A DNA stretch of 64,000 nt, from the NCBI GenBank assembly GCA_949775045.1, contig OX459097.1, positions 22,255,705 through 22,319,704 on the forward strand, read 5' to 3'. The position numbers and the translations under genes were made by a program. Every line of letters begins with the position of its first letter. Position 1 is the first letter of the stretch. A model generated the notes under the pieces. It worked only from the letters and a program-made list of their open reading frames with translations, did not search any database and was not told where the DNA came from. Positions 1 through 43,151 of the stretch are shown one piece after another. Source of the stretch: Metridium senile. Its lineage: Eukaryota; Cnidaria; Anthozoa; Actiniaria; Metridiidae.

Positions 1-3000
1 GGCAAAGTGTAATAAGGTATCTATCAATGCAAGCTTAACGTTGAGCTTGCTATGATAGAGGCACGTGAATAATTATCCCGGCAAAGTGTAATAAGGTATC
101 TATCAATGCAAGCTTAACGTTGAGCTTGCTATGATAGAGGCACGTGAATAATTATCCCGGCAAAGTGTAATAAGGTATCTATCAATGCAAGCTTAACGTT
201 GAGCTTGCTATGATAGAGGCACGTGAATAATTATCCCGGCAAAGTGTAATAAGGTTTCTATCAATGCAAGCTTAACGTTGAGCTTGCTATGATAGAGGCA
301 CGTGAATAATTATCCCGGCAAAGTGTAATAAGGTATCTATCAATGCAAGCTTAACGTTGAGCTTGCTATGATAGAGGCACGTGAATAATTATCCCGGCAA
401 AGTGTAATAAGGTATCTATCAATGCAAGCTTAACGTTGAGCTTGCTATGATAGAGGCACGTGAATAATTATCCCGGCAAAGTGTAATAAGGTATCTATCA
501 ATGCAAGCTTAACGTTGAGCTTGCTATGATAGAGGCACGTGAATAATTATCCCGGCAAAGTGTAATAAGGTATCTATCAATGCAAGCTTAACGTTGAGCT
601 TGCTATGATAGAGGCACGTGAATAATTATCCCGGCAAAGTGTAATAAGGTTTCTATCAATGCAAGCTTAACGTTGAGCTTGCTATGATAGAGGCACGTGA
701 ATAATTATCCCGGCAAAGTGTAATAAGGTATCTATCAATGCAAGCTTAACGTTGAGCTTGCTATGATAGAGGCACGTGAATAATTATCCCGGCAAAGTGT
801 AATAAGGTTTCTATCAATGCAAGCTTAACGTTGAGCTTGCTATGATAGAGGCACGTGAATAATTATCCCGGCAAAGTGTAATAAGGTATCTATCAATGCA
901 AGCTTAACGTTGAGCTTGCTATGATAGAGGCACGTGAATAATTATCCCGGCAAAGTGTAATAAGGTATCTATCAATGCAAGCTTAACGTTGAGCTTGCTA
1001 TGATAGAGGCACGTGAATAATTATCCCGGCAAAGTGTAATAAGGTTTCTATCAATGCAAGCTTAACGTTGAGCTTGCTATGATAGAGGCACGTGAATAAT
1101 TATCCCGGCAAAGTGTAATAAGGTATCTATCAATGCAAGCTTAACGTTGAGCTTGCTATGATAGAGGCACGTGAATAATTATCCCGGCAAAGTGTAATAA
1201 GGTATCTATCAATGCAAGCTTAACGTTGAGCTTGCTATGATAGAGGCACGTGAATAATTATCCCGGCAAAGTGTAATAAGGTATCTATCAATGCAAGCTT
1301 AACGTTGAGCTTGCTATGATAGAGGCACGTGAATAATTATCCCGGCAAAGTGTAATAAGGTATCTATCAATGCAAGCTTAACGTTGAGCTTGCTATGATA
1401 GAGGCACGTGAATAATTATCCCGGCAAAGTGTAATAAGGTCTCTATCAATGCAAGCTTAACGTTGAGCTTGCTATGATAGAGGCACGTGAATAATTATCC
1501 CGGCAAAGTGTAATAAGGTTTCTATCAATGCAAGCTTAACGTTGAGCTTGCTATGATAGAGGCACGTGAATAATTATCCCGGCAAAGTGTAATAAGGTAT
1601 CTATCAATGCAAGCTTAACGTTGAGCTTGCTATGATAGAGGCACGTGAATAATTATCCCGGCAAAGTGTAATAAGGTTTCTATCAATGCAAGCTTAACGT
1701 TGAGCTTGCTATGATAGAGGCACGTGAATAATTATCCCGGCAAAGTGTAATAAGGTATCTATCAATGCAAGCTTAACGTTGAGCTTGCTATGATAGAGGC
1801 ACGTGAATAATTATCCCGGCAAAGTGTAATAAGGTATCTATCAATGCAAGCTTAACGTTGAGCTTGCTATGATAGAGGCACGTGAATAATTATCCCGGCA
1901 AAGTGTAATAAGGTATCTATCAATGCAAGCTTAACGTTGAGCTTGCTATGATAGAGGCACGTGAATAATTATCCCGGCAAAGTGTAATAAGGTATCTATC
2001 AATGCAAGCTTAACGTTGAGCTTGCTATGATAGAGGCACGTGAATAATTATCCCGGCAAAGTGTAATAAGGTATCTATCAATGCAAGCTTAACGTTGAGC
2101 TTGCTATGATAGAGGCACGTGAATAATTATCCCGGCAAAGTGTAATAAGGTATCTATCAATGCAAGCTTAACGTTGAGCTTGCTATGATAGAGGCACGTG
2201 AATAATTATCCCGGCAAAGTGTAATAAGGTATCTATCAATGCAAGCTTAACGTTGAGCTTGCTATGATAGAGGCACGTGAATAATTATCCCGGCAAAGTG
2301 TAATAAGGTATCTATCAATGCAAGCTTAACGTTGAGCTTGCTATGATAGAGGCACGTGAATAATTATCCCGGCAAAGTGTAATAAGGTTTCTATCAATGC
2401 AAGCTTAACGTTGAGCTTGCTATGATAGAGGCACGTGAATAATTATCCCGGCAAAGTGTAATAAGGTATCTATCAATGCAAGCTTAACGTTGAGCTTGCT
2501 ATGATAGAGGCACGTGAATAATTATCCCGGCAAAGTGTAATAAGGTATCTATCAATGCAAGCTTAACGTTGAGCTTGCTATGATAGAGGCACGTGAATAA
2601 TTATCCCGGCAAAGTGTAATAAGGTATCTATCAATGCAAGCTTAACGTTGAGCTTGCTATGATAGAGGCACGTGAATAATTATCCCGGCAAAGTGTAATA
2701 AGGTATCTATCAATGCAAGCTTAACGTTGAGCTTGCTATGATAGAGGCACGTGAATAATTATCCCGGCAAAGTGTAATAAGGTTTCTATCAATGCAAGCT
2801 TAACGTTGAGCTTGCTATGATAGAGGCACGTGAATAATTATCCCGGCAAAGTGTAATAAGGTATCTATCAATGCAAGCTTAACGTTGAGCTTGCTATGAT
2901 AGAGGCACGTGAATAATTATCCCGGCAAAGTGTAATAAGGTATCTATCAATGCAAGCTTAACGTTGAGCTTGCTATGATAGAGGCACGTGAATAATTATC

Positions 3001-4814
3001 CCGGCAAAGTGTAATAAGGTATCTATCAATGCAAGCTTAACGTTGAGCTTGCTATGATAGAGGCACGTGAATAATTATCCCGGCAAAGTGTAATAAGGTA
3101 TCTATCAATGCAAGCTTAACGTTGAGCTTGCTATGATAGAGGCACGTGAATAATTATCCCGGCAAAGTGTAATAAGGTATCTATCAATGCAAGCTTAACG
3201 TTGAGCTTGCTATGATAGAGGCACGTGAATAATTATCCCGGCAAAGTGTAATAAGGTATCTATCAATGCAAGCTTAACGTTGAGCTTGCTATGATAGAGG
3301 CACGTGAATAATTATCCCGGCAAAGTGTAATAAGGTATCTATCAATGCAAGCTTAACGTTGAGCTTGCTATGATAGAGGCACGTGAATAATTATCCCGGC
3401 AAAGTGTAATAAGGTATCTATCAATGCAAGCTTAACGTTGAGCTTGCTATGATAGAGGCACGTGAATAATTATCCCGGCAAAGTGTAATAAGGTTTCTAT
3501 CAATGCAAGCTTAACGTTGAGCTTGCTATGATAGAGGCACGTGAATAATTATCCCGGCAAAGTGTAATAAGGTATCTATCAATGCAAGCTTAACGTTGAG
3601 CTTGCTATGATAGAGGCACGTGAATAATTATCCCGGCAAAGTGTAATAAGGTATCTATCAATGCAAGCTTAACGTTGAGCTTGCTATGATAGAGGCACGT
3701 GAATAATTATCCCGGCAAAGTGTAATAAGGTATCTATCAATGCAAGCTTAACGTTGAGCTTGCTATGATAGAGGCACGTGAATAATTATCCCGGCAAAGT
3801 GTAATAAGGTATCTATCAATGCAAGCTTAACGTTGAGCTTGCTATGATAGAGGCACGTGAATAATTATCCCGGCAAAGTGTAATAAGGTATCTATCAATG
3901 CAAGCTTAACGTTGAGCTTGCTATGATAGAGGCACGTGAATAATTATCCCGGCAAAGTGTAATAAGGTATCTATCAATGCAAGCTTAACGTTGAGCTTGC
4001 TATGATAGAGGCACGTGAATAATTATCCCGGCAAAGTGTAATAAGGTATCTATCAATGCAAGCTTAACGTTGAGCTTGCTATGATAGAGGCACGTGAATA
4101 ATTATCCCGGCAAAGTGTAATAAGGTATCTATCAATGCAAGCTTAACGTTGAGCTTGCTATGATAGAGGCACGTGAATAATTATCCCGGCAAAGTGTAAT
4201 AAGGTATCTATCAATGCAAGCTTAACGTTGAGCTTGCTATGATAGAGGCACGTGAATAATTATCCCGGCAAAGTGTAATAAGGTATCTATCAATGCAAGC
4301 TTAACGTTGAGCTTGCTATGATAGAGGCACGTGAATAATTATCCCGGCAAAGTGTAATAAGGTATCTATCAATGCAAGCTTAACGTTGAGCTTGCTATGA
4401 TAGAGGCACGTGAATAATTATCCCGGCAAAGTGTAATAAGGTATCTATCAATGCAAGCTTAACGTTGAGCTTGCTATGATAGAGGCACGTGAATAATTAT
4501 CCCGGCAAAGTGTAATAAGGTATCTATCAATGCAAGCTTAACGTTGAGCTTGCTATGATAGAGGCACGTGAATAATTATCCCGGCAAAGTGTAATAAGGT
4601 ATCTATCAATGCAAGCTTAACGTTGAGCTTGCTATGATAGAGGCACGTGAATAATTATCCCGGCAAAGTGTAATAAGGTATCTATCAATGCAAGCTTAAC
4701 GTTGAGCTTGCTATGATAGAGGCACGTGAATAATTATCCCGGCAAAGTGTAATAAGGTATCTATCAATGCAAGCTTAACGTTGAGCTTGCTATGATAGAG
4801 GCACGTGAATAATT
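1..4814. repeat. 79-bp satellite array (at least 61 copies)
   Basis: A head-to-tail array with a strict 79-bp period: the units beginning GGCAAAGTG start at 1, 80, 159 and so on. Copies are almost identical. The one recurrent variable base follows AAGGT and is A in most units, T in about nine (near 255, 650, 807, 1045, 1519, 1676, 2388, 2782, 3493) and C once (near 1440). Each monomer contains an imperfect dyad running from CTATCA to TGATAG around an AACGTT core, so single strands could fold into a hairpin. The array starts at base 1 and so continues upstream of the window. No coding potential. Confidence 0.98.
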
Positions 4815-5000
4815 CAGGGGCGGACGGAGGGGGGGGGGGGGGGGGGGGGGGTGAACTGGGTGACTTTTCACCCCCTCTTTTGCAGTAAAGTCCCAAAGAA
4901 AAGCGGGCACATTACGATCTTTACGCTCTTGTGTCTGCCGTTATCCGCCAAAAGGATATCAAAGTTCACCCCCCTTGTCAAATTTCTGGATCCGCCCCTG
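4815..5000. mobile_element. hAT-like MITE inserted in the satellite
   Basis: A 186-bp insert bounded by CAGGGGCGGA and its inverse TCCGCCCCTG. It is flanked by a direct repeat TAATT (4810-4814 and 5001-5005), and the neighbouring satellite units supply the empty site. It includes a run of about 22 G. The CAGGG-type end and 5-bp duplication suggest a hAT5-like non-autonomous element (inference). Confidence 0.8.
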
Positions 5001-5186
5001 TAATTATCCCGGCAAAAAGTAATAAGGTCTCTATCAATGCAAGCTTAACGTTGAGCTTGCTATGATAGAGGCACGTGAATAATTATCCCGGCAAAGTGTA
5101 ATAAGGTATCTATCAATGCAAGCTTAACGTTCGTCTCGCTTCAATGCAAAAGACCCGGCCGGCTACCTTTTATTAAGATGGCTGAT
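5001..5186. repeat. satellite 3' boundary and unique tail
   Basis: About 1.6 further satellite monomers run to 5131. A non-repeated tail to about 5186 follows, ending in AAGATGGC. The same tail follows a single diverged monomer at 23939-23995, so the array edge coincides with the end of a dispersed repeat. Confidence 0.8.
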
Positions 5187-5287
5187 GGTTTAATTTATTT
5201 AGCTTTGCTTCTATATTGAGGCAAGGACATCATTGCAGCTCACGCCTATTACAGCGGGCTCTCTCTATCATTGCTCTGGGTATTTAA

Positions 5288-5410
5288 ATCTACATAAAGC
5301 TACACGGAAAGGAGAGAAGTCGAAACAAGGATGTGAAGTCACTGGGAATCGAACTCGGGAAGTTTCACACAGAACGCCGCGCACTAACCAGCGTGCCATT
5401 CTTGTTTTGT
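5288..5410 (-). mobile_element. tRNA-derived SINE fragment
   Basis: Read on the - strand it has an A-box-like TGGTTAGTGCGC followed by a B-box-like AGTTCGATTCCC at tRNA spacing. It lacks a complete tRNA cloverleaf. Related pieces lie at 6795-6870 and 17150-17265. Confidence 0.55.
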
Positions 5411-5449
5411 TTTTACAGCTTTATTGGGAACGTATTAGTTACAAATTTA

Positions 5450-5582
5450 GCCTGCAAAACAGGCGTTCATTCGGGTTTTTGGGGAAAATCGGGATTTGGG
5501 CTTCTTGTGGCCGAGGGTCAACACAGGAAGCCCAAAACCCGATTTTTCCCAAAAACCCAAAAGAACGCCTGTTTTGCAGGCT
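5450..5582. mobile_element. foldback MITE
   Basis: A near-perfect palindrome: GCCTGCAAAACAGGCGTTC at the left is mirrored by GAACGCCTGTTTTGCAGGC at the right, with matching interiors of about 50 bp per arm. Confidence 0.7.
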
Positions 5583-5741
5583 TTTACAAATTAGACTTAC
5601 AAAACAGTTTTACAAAACAGACTATCAAAACAGACTAAATGAAAATGCACAGGACTGATCACAAACGATTTATTAAACGAGCCTTATTCTTACTTCTGTA
5701 TATAAGAAATCATTCCTTAAAATGTTCTTTTCTTTACACAG

Positions 5742-38172
<32,431 letters not shown>

Positions 38173-38394
38173 CCTGCATCACGTAAATATCAACTTGCTA
38201 GAGCCTGTCAATGCAAATTGCCAATTTCAGACCACGTAAAACGTGGAATTTTTTTTAAATTTTAAAGAGTTAATTCGGTAATATCGAAAACGTAATATCA
38301 TTCCATATATGTTGAATGATCATTTTATAACAATAACCCACTTGATATTTTGGTTGATTGATACTTATTCTTTCCCCAGAGTTTCGTGTTCATT

Positions 38395-38550
38395 GGCCTT
38401 TTTGGAATTCATGAGGGGAATTGGTCCGAGTGAAAAAATTAATCTAATTAAAAAAAATGATCCCTATCACAAAATAGAACATACAAACATTAGTATTATT
38501 ACCGAGTTTGAGCATGTTTGGATAAATACTTACTGAGTTATAAGCTTCTA
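38395..38550. repeat. dispersed repeat, copy 2
   Basis: Matches 31655-31812 (GGAATTCATGAGGG to GAGTTATAAGCTTCT). From 38560 to 38780 there is a further inverted patch around AAAAAGAGAATATATGGGGT and ACATTCTCTCTTATTTT. Confidence 0.7.
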
Positions 38551-38817
38551 TTAAAAAAGTCGCAAAAAAGAGAATATATGGGGTTTAAGGACAGCGACCC
38601 CAAAAACCATACATTCTCTCTTATTTTTACGATTTGTTTAAAGCCCATAAATCAGTTAGTATTTGCCCAATCATTCTAAAACTTGGTAAACTCAATAATT
38701 TTAGGGTGGTCATTCATGTGATGGGTTTGTTTCTTAATTAGATTAATATTACTACACTCGTTCCCAGTCCCTTCCTCAATTCCGGAAAAGCGAATTGTTA
38801 TTGTGCTTGTCACTCAA

Positions 38818-39078
38818 TCCCGGGGATACTCCCTTTTGTCAAAGTGGTAAGTGGTGATCGGCGCTCCCTGTGCGTACCTTTTAGGGTCCTTTAAAGGTTC
38901 TTGCTCAAAGTCAATTACGTGGAATGATTCCGTACCTGTAAGGATCATTTGTACGTACCTTTTAAGGGTTGAAATCAACAAGTAATTAATTTAAGCGTAC
39001 CTTTTAGGGATCTTTTTAAAAACCGACCGCCGATCCCCCCTACCACGTGCAAATAAGGGAGTACAGCCCCCCGGGCAC
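38818..39078. mobile_element. inverted-repeat MITE
   Basis: CCCGGGGATACTCCCTTTTG and GTGATCGGCGCTCC are mirrored by CCGCCGATCCCCCC and AAGGGAGTACAGCCCCCCGGG. GCGTACCTTTTAGGG repeats fill the middle. Confidence 0.65.
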
Positions 39079-39179
39079 TCAATCAAAATATTCAAAGTGG
39101 GATTTTTTAAATAGCGCTCTCTTTATTTGGGTGAAGCGATAGAGCTGTTTTCAAGAACCCATGAAACAAAGTGTATTAG

Positions 39180-39330
39180 TTAAGTCTGTTCCACACTGGC
39201 GACATAAGCATAACCATAAGCAACATACGCAGACTCAGTTTGGCTTTGCTCATTAGCCGCACTTGTCTTTTCTCACACCTAATCGAGAAATGCTTCACTG
39301 AGTCTGCGTTTGTTGCTTATGTCGCAATAG
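39180..39330. repeat. inverted repeat
   Basis: GCGACATAAGCA and AACATACGCAGACTCAGT are mirrored by CACTGAGTCTGCGTTTGTTGCTTATGTCGC-type sequence, directly before the next MITE. Confidence 0.55.
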
Positions 39331-39503
39331 ACCTCTTTACCTCCGTATGCAAATTGCCCATTTTAGACCACGTGACATTCCCTTGAGAGTTGTTCTTTTA
39401 TGATGAACATGTTATATCATTTACATGTGAAAGAAACAATTCCCAAGGGTAGCATCACGTGATCTGAAATGGGACAACAAACAAGGAAGGTAAAGGGGTC
39501 TAT
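39330..39503. mobile_element. AGACCTC MITE, copy 3
   Basis: AGACCTCTTTACCTCCG to GGTAAAGGGGTCT. Nearly the same length and sequence as 28221-28390. Confidence 0.8.
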
Positions 39504-39717
39504 TGTGTGAACCAGGGTTTAAAGTTGGTCATAGTTCGCTCTACCGGGTTCGTCTGCGACAAAAAGCGAACTGGGACTGACACACTAGCTTTTACAATTG
39601 ATATATTTTTATAACAAGTTTTATACAGAGTTAAGTAAATGCTGTAAATATCGATTTGTAAAAAATTATTGGAGTTTTAATGATGAGATTAAAACTTGCT
39701 TCAAAGTTTACAAAAAA

Positions 39718-40057
<340 letters not shown>

Positions 40058-40704
40058 AAAAAAAAAATACTAATAAAGGATTATTAACCGAGCGTGAGGT
40101 CTGTATGGAAAAACTATCATGCAGACCGAGGTCTTGACAGTACGGACCGAGCGCAGCGAGGTCCGTACAAAAAAGACAGAGGTCTGATATTTTTCCGGAC
40201 AGACCGAACTAACGAGGTTCATAAATCGTTTATTATATGGCTTTTTTCTTAGCGATGTACGAAATCGCAAATATTTTATCGCGGAATCTCTAACTGTTGA
40301 ATGAATAAAAATACATTAAACACACTTTGTTAAAAACACACTTTGCAAGTATGAAAAAAAAAACTTTAACAAAATATTTATTACAATACATTACAAGTTG
40401 TTTTTTAATTTCTCTGTCTGACAAAAATACGAAAATTGGACCGTTGTCATGGTAACGGTCTGATATGGGAAAATATCAGACCGGAAATCAGCCAATCAGA
40501 GCGTTCGTACTATCATAGCCATATAATAATAATTTATCTTAGGTTGTACATGTAATTGTAAGTGTCTTTGGGCTTAATCAGGAGCAAGAGATGCAAGAAG
40601 TCATTCTACATTACTGTAACCATTGATACACGCACCTTATTTGCTTCCAACCTGTTCTTTGTCTGGATGTACTCATTGCTTGTAGGGTTTTGATGGTCTA
40701 CATG
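40058..40704. other. repeat-like AT-rich segment
   Basis: ACCGAGCGcgaGGTCTG-like words repeat in both orientations between 40088 and 40220 and again (GGTCTGATATgggaaaATATCAGACC) near 40458-40485. This suggests a decayed foldback element. The candidate exon 40582-40626 also lies here. Confidence 0.4.
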
Positions 40705-41859
40705 CACGACACGAAATTTCAAATTTACGCATCTTTACGCTAAGTGTAAAGGAGCGTAAAGATCTTTGACAATCTTTACGCTAAAAATTTAAAGCGACGT
40801 AAAGGAGCGTAAAGATGATAAGCGTAAAGATATCTTTAAGCATCTTTACGCTAAGTGTAAAGGAGCGTAAAGATCTCAGAGAAGCTTTACGCTAAAATTA
40901 AAGGAGCTTAAAGATGCGTAAAGGAATTTAGCGTAATGATATCTTTACACATCTTTACACTCAGTGTAAGGGAACGTAAAGCTATCTTTACGCTATCTTT
41001 ACGCTATGATTAAAAAAGCGTAAAGGTATCATTACATATCTTTACGCTTTAGCGTAGTTGCGTAAAGCTATCTTTACGCTATCTTTGCGCTATTAGTTTA
41101 AGTGATGTTTAGAAAAAGAAAGAACGTGTTTTATAGCCGATAAAACACGTACGGTCTCGAGTTTTTTAAACATCTTAGCAAAGTCCAACACTTATGAAAC
41201 GTTCTTTTATAAAAGATTCTTGTCAAAAATTGGAATTTTCTGTCTATAAAATAATGCTGCGCATGATCGTATTATTTCCGTAACACGATCATGCGCAATA
41301 CGCCCCTTTTGCTTCCCACACGCGAAAGCGATCATGAATATAGTAACAGATAGTAACAGATGAACGCAATTAATATTGAAAAATAGAACCTAGCAAAGGT
41401 CAATGATGAGGTATTATAAAACTCAGACCTTTGATAGTGTTGTGCACTCTATGTATAAAACATTAGTGTTTTATATTTGATAGAACACTCATTAATAACA
41501 CAGCTTTAACGGCATCTTTTCGCGCCTTTATATGGCTTTACGCGAGCGTAATGATATCTTTACGCTCCTTTACACAGCTTTAAGGATAACGTAATGATAT
41601 CTTTACGCACCTTTACACGGCTTTAAGGAAAACGTAATAACATCTTTGCATGGCTTTTCTTCCCGAGCGTAATGATATCTTTACGCTCCTTTAAATTGAG
41701 CGTAAAGTGTTCGTTTAAGTCGCATTACGCTCGAGCGTAAAGATGTCGTAAAGCTGATCTTTACACTTTCGTAAAGGAGCGTAAAGTTTCTTAAAGATGG
41801 GCTTTACGTTACCTTTACGTTAGCTTTACGGCGGCGTAAATTTGAAATTTCGTGTCGTG
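40705..41859. mobile_element. 1.15-kb element with arrays of ATCTTTACGC motifs
   Basis: The terminal inverted repeats are at least 26 bp (CACGACACGAAATTTCAAAT and its inverse) and are flanked by ATG on both sides (40702-40704, 41860-41862). Both ends carry dozens of ATCTTTACGCT and AGCGTAAAGAT words in both orientations. The middle (about 41100-41480) lacks them. There is no ORF, so it is non-autonomous; the superfamily is not clear to me. Confidence 0.75.
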
Positions 41860-42869
41860 ATGCCAAGGTATTCTTAATATGTTTCAGGCCATTTCTTTGT
41901 AAAATCATATTTGATAATCTCATGGGGGAAACCGCTGCGTTACTGTAGGATCAAATGACCTTTATTCCTGGCTATGGCAATTCTGTCCGCCGCGCCTTCA
42001 ATCTGAAATCTCGTGCAGCTATTAGTTTAATTAATATTGTTCTGAAGTTCGGTCACCCTGTCCTTTTTGGTTTCGTTTTGTAAACGGGTTTTTTTTTCTC
42101 TCTATCTTTCTCTCTTAAAAGGCGAAACAAATGAAATGAAATGACTAGAGCACGGAACGTTGATTTGTTTGATTTTACATCTGAATATTTTGTAAAAGAT
42201 ATGAAAAGAATCAGGAACAATGCTCCGTCGAGCTATAGAGAACTTGGGGATTTTAAGAAAACTTGAGAAGCGCTGAAAAACACCGGAGGGGGGGGGGGGG
42301 GGGGAGATTTCTGCAATATGGTTTCTGTTCATTTTGTCTTAAACATGTTATGGTCAAATTGTCTCAAACGGGATCTAGAATTCTAAACAATTATATTTTA
42401 AAATAATTGATATATTTTATAAGGGTCATGCCTTTCTGTGTCTAATTAGATATAGGGTTCTGGTTCATCTTAAAAGAACTTTTGCGACAAAGGGCTCCTA
42501 ACTCATACAAATATATTTGAAATAACCATTACACAAGCATTGTTATATTCTGATTTTAATCATACAAAATTACAGTAATTTATACAAAAACACATGCATT
42601 ATACATTATATAACATTTCTGTGCACTAATGTTCCCTAAAATATAGATAATAATGCTACTTTTGATGATTCTGTTGTACAACACTACACTTAAAAAAAAT
42701 AAAAAGCAAAATACGTTTGTGGCTATTATTGCTTTTGCATTTTGTTTTTTTTTTGGTTTTAGTGCGCACGGCATAACTTTTAAATACCGTACCGTACCTT
42801 TTAAATACCGTACCGTAAAGTTTTGCGTACTTCATTTTCCGTGACCATGGTAAGTTTAAAAGTGGCACT
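41860..42869. other. intergenic, low information
   Basis: No gene. It holds a T run (42089-42097), an 18-20 G run (42286-42304) and a short TACCGTACC duplication near 42785. The rest is unclassified AT-rich sequence. Confidence 0.5.
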
Positions 42870-43135
42870 TATTTCTTTTATATACACTTCGGGCATCAAA
42901 TCTGTTTCTGGAATTTCACTTGCATGTTTAGGTCCTAAAGTACTAAAGTAATTATTCATTTGGTCTGCTATTTCCTGTTTATCAGTATATATGTATTTCC
43001 ATCTATCTCATTTTAAATTGTTGTATTAGATTTCCGACCCAAAGAATTATTTATAATTTTCCACGTTTCTTTTATATTGCCACTATTCTTTTTAATGCCA
43101 TCACTAATAAATAACTTGATTTTGCCTTTTTTAAG
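42870..43135 (-). mobile_element. decayed non-LTR retrotransposon fragment
   Basis: Read on the - strand in two frames: KKNSGNIKETWKIINNSLGR, then TDKQEIADQMNNYFSTLGPK followed by HASEIPETDLMP. This is the stretch between endonuclease and RT in CR1/L2-like ORF2. It includes a stop and a frameshift. It lies just 3' of the NLR gene. Confidence 0.65.
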
Positions 43136-43151
43136 CATACATTTACTTCAT

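Noticed and set aside
1..4814. CRISPR-like array
   Set aside because: There are no unique spacers: the whole 79-bp unit repeats without interruption, and the rest of the window is metazoan.
5288..5410. Functional tRNA gene
   Set aside because: A- and B-box-like motifs are present on the - strand but no cloverleaf can be drawn; it fits a SINE.
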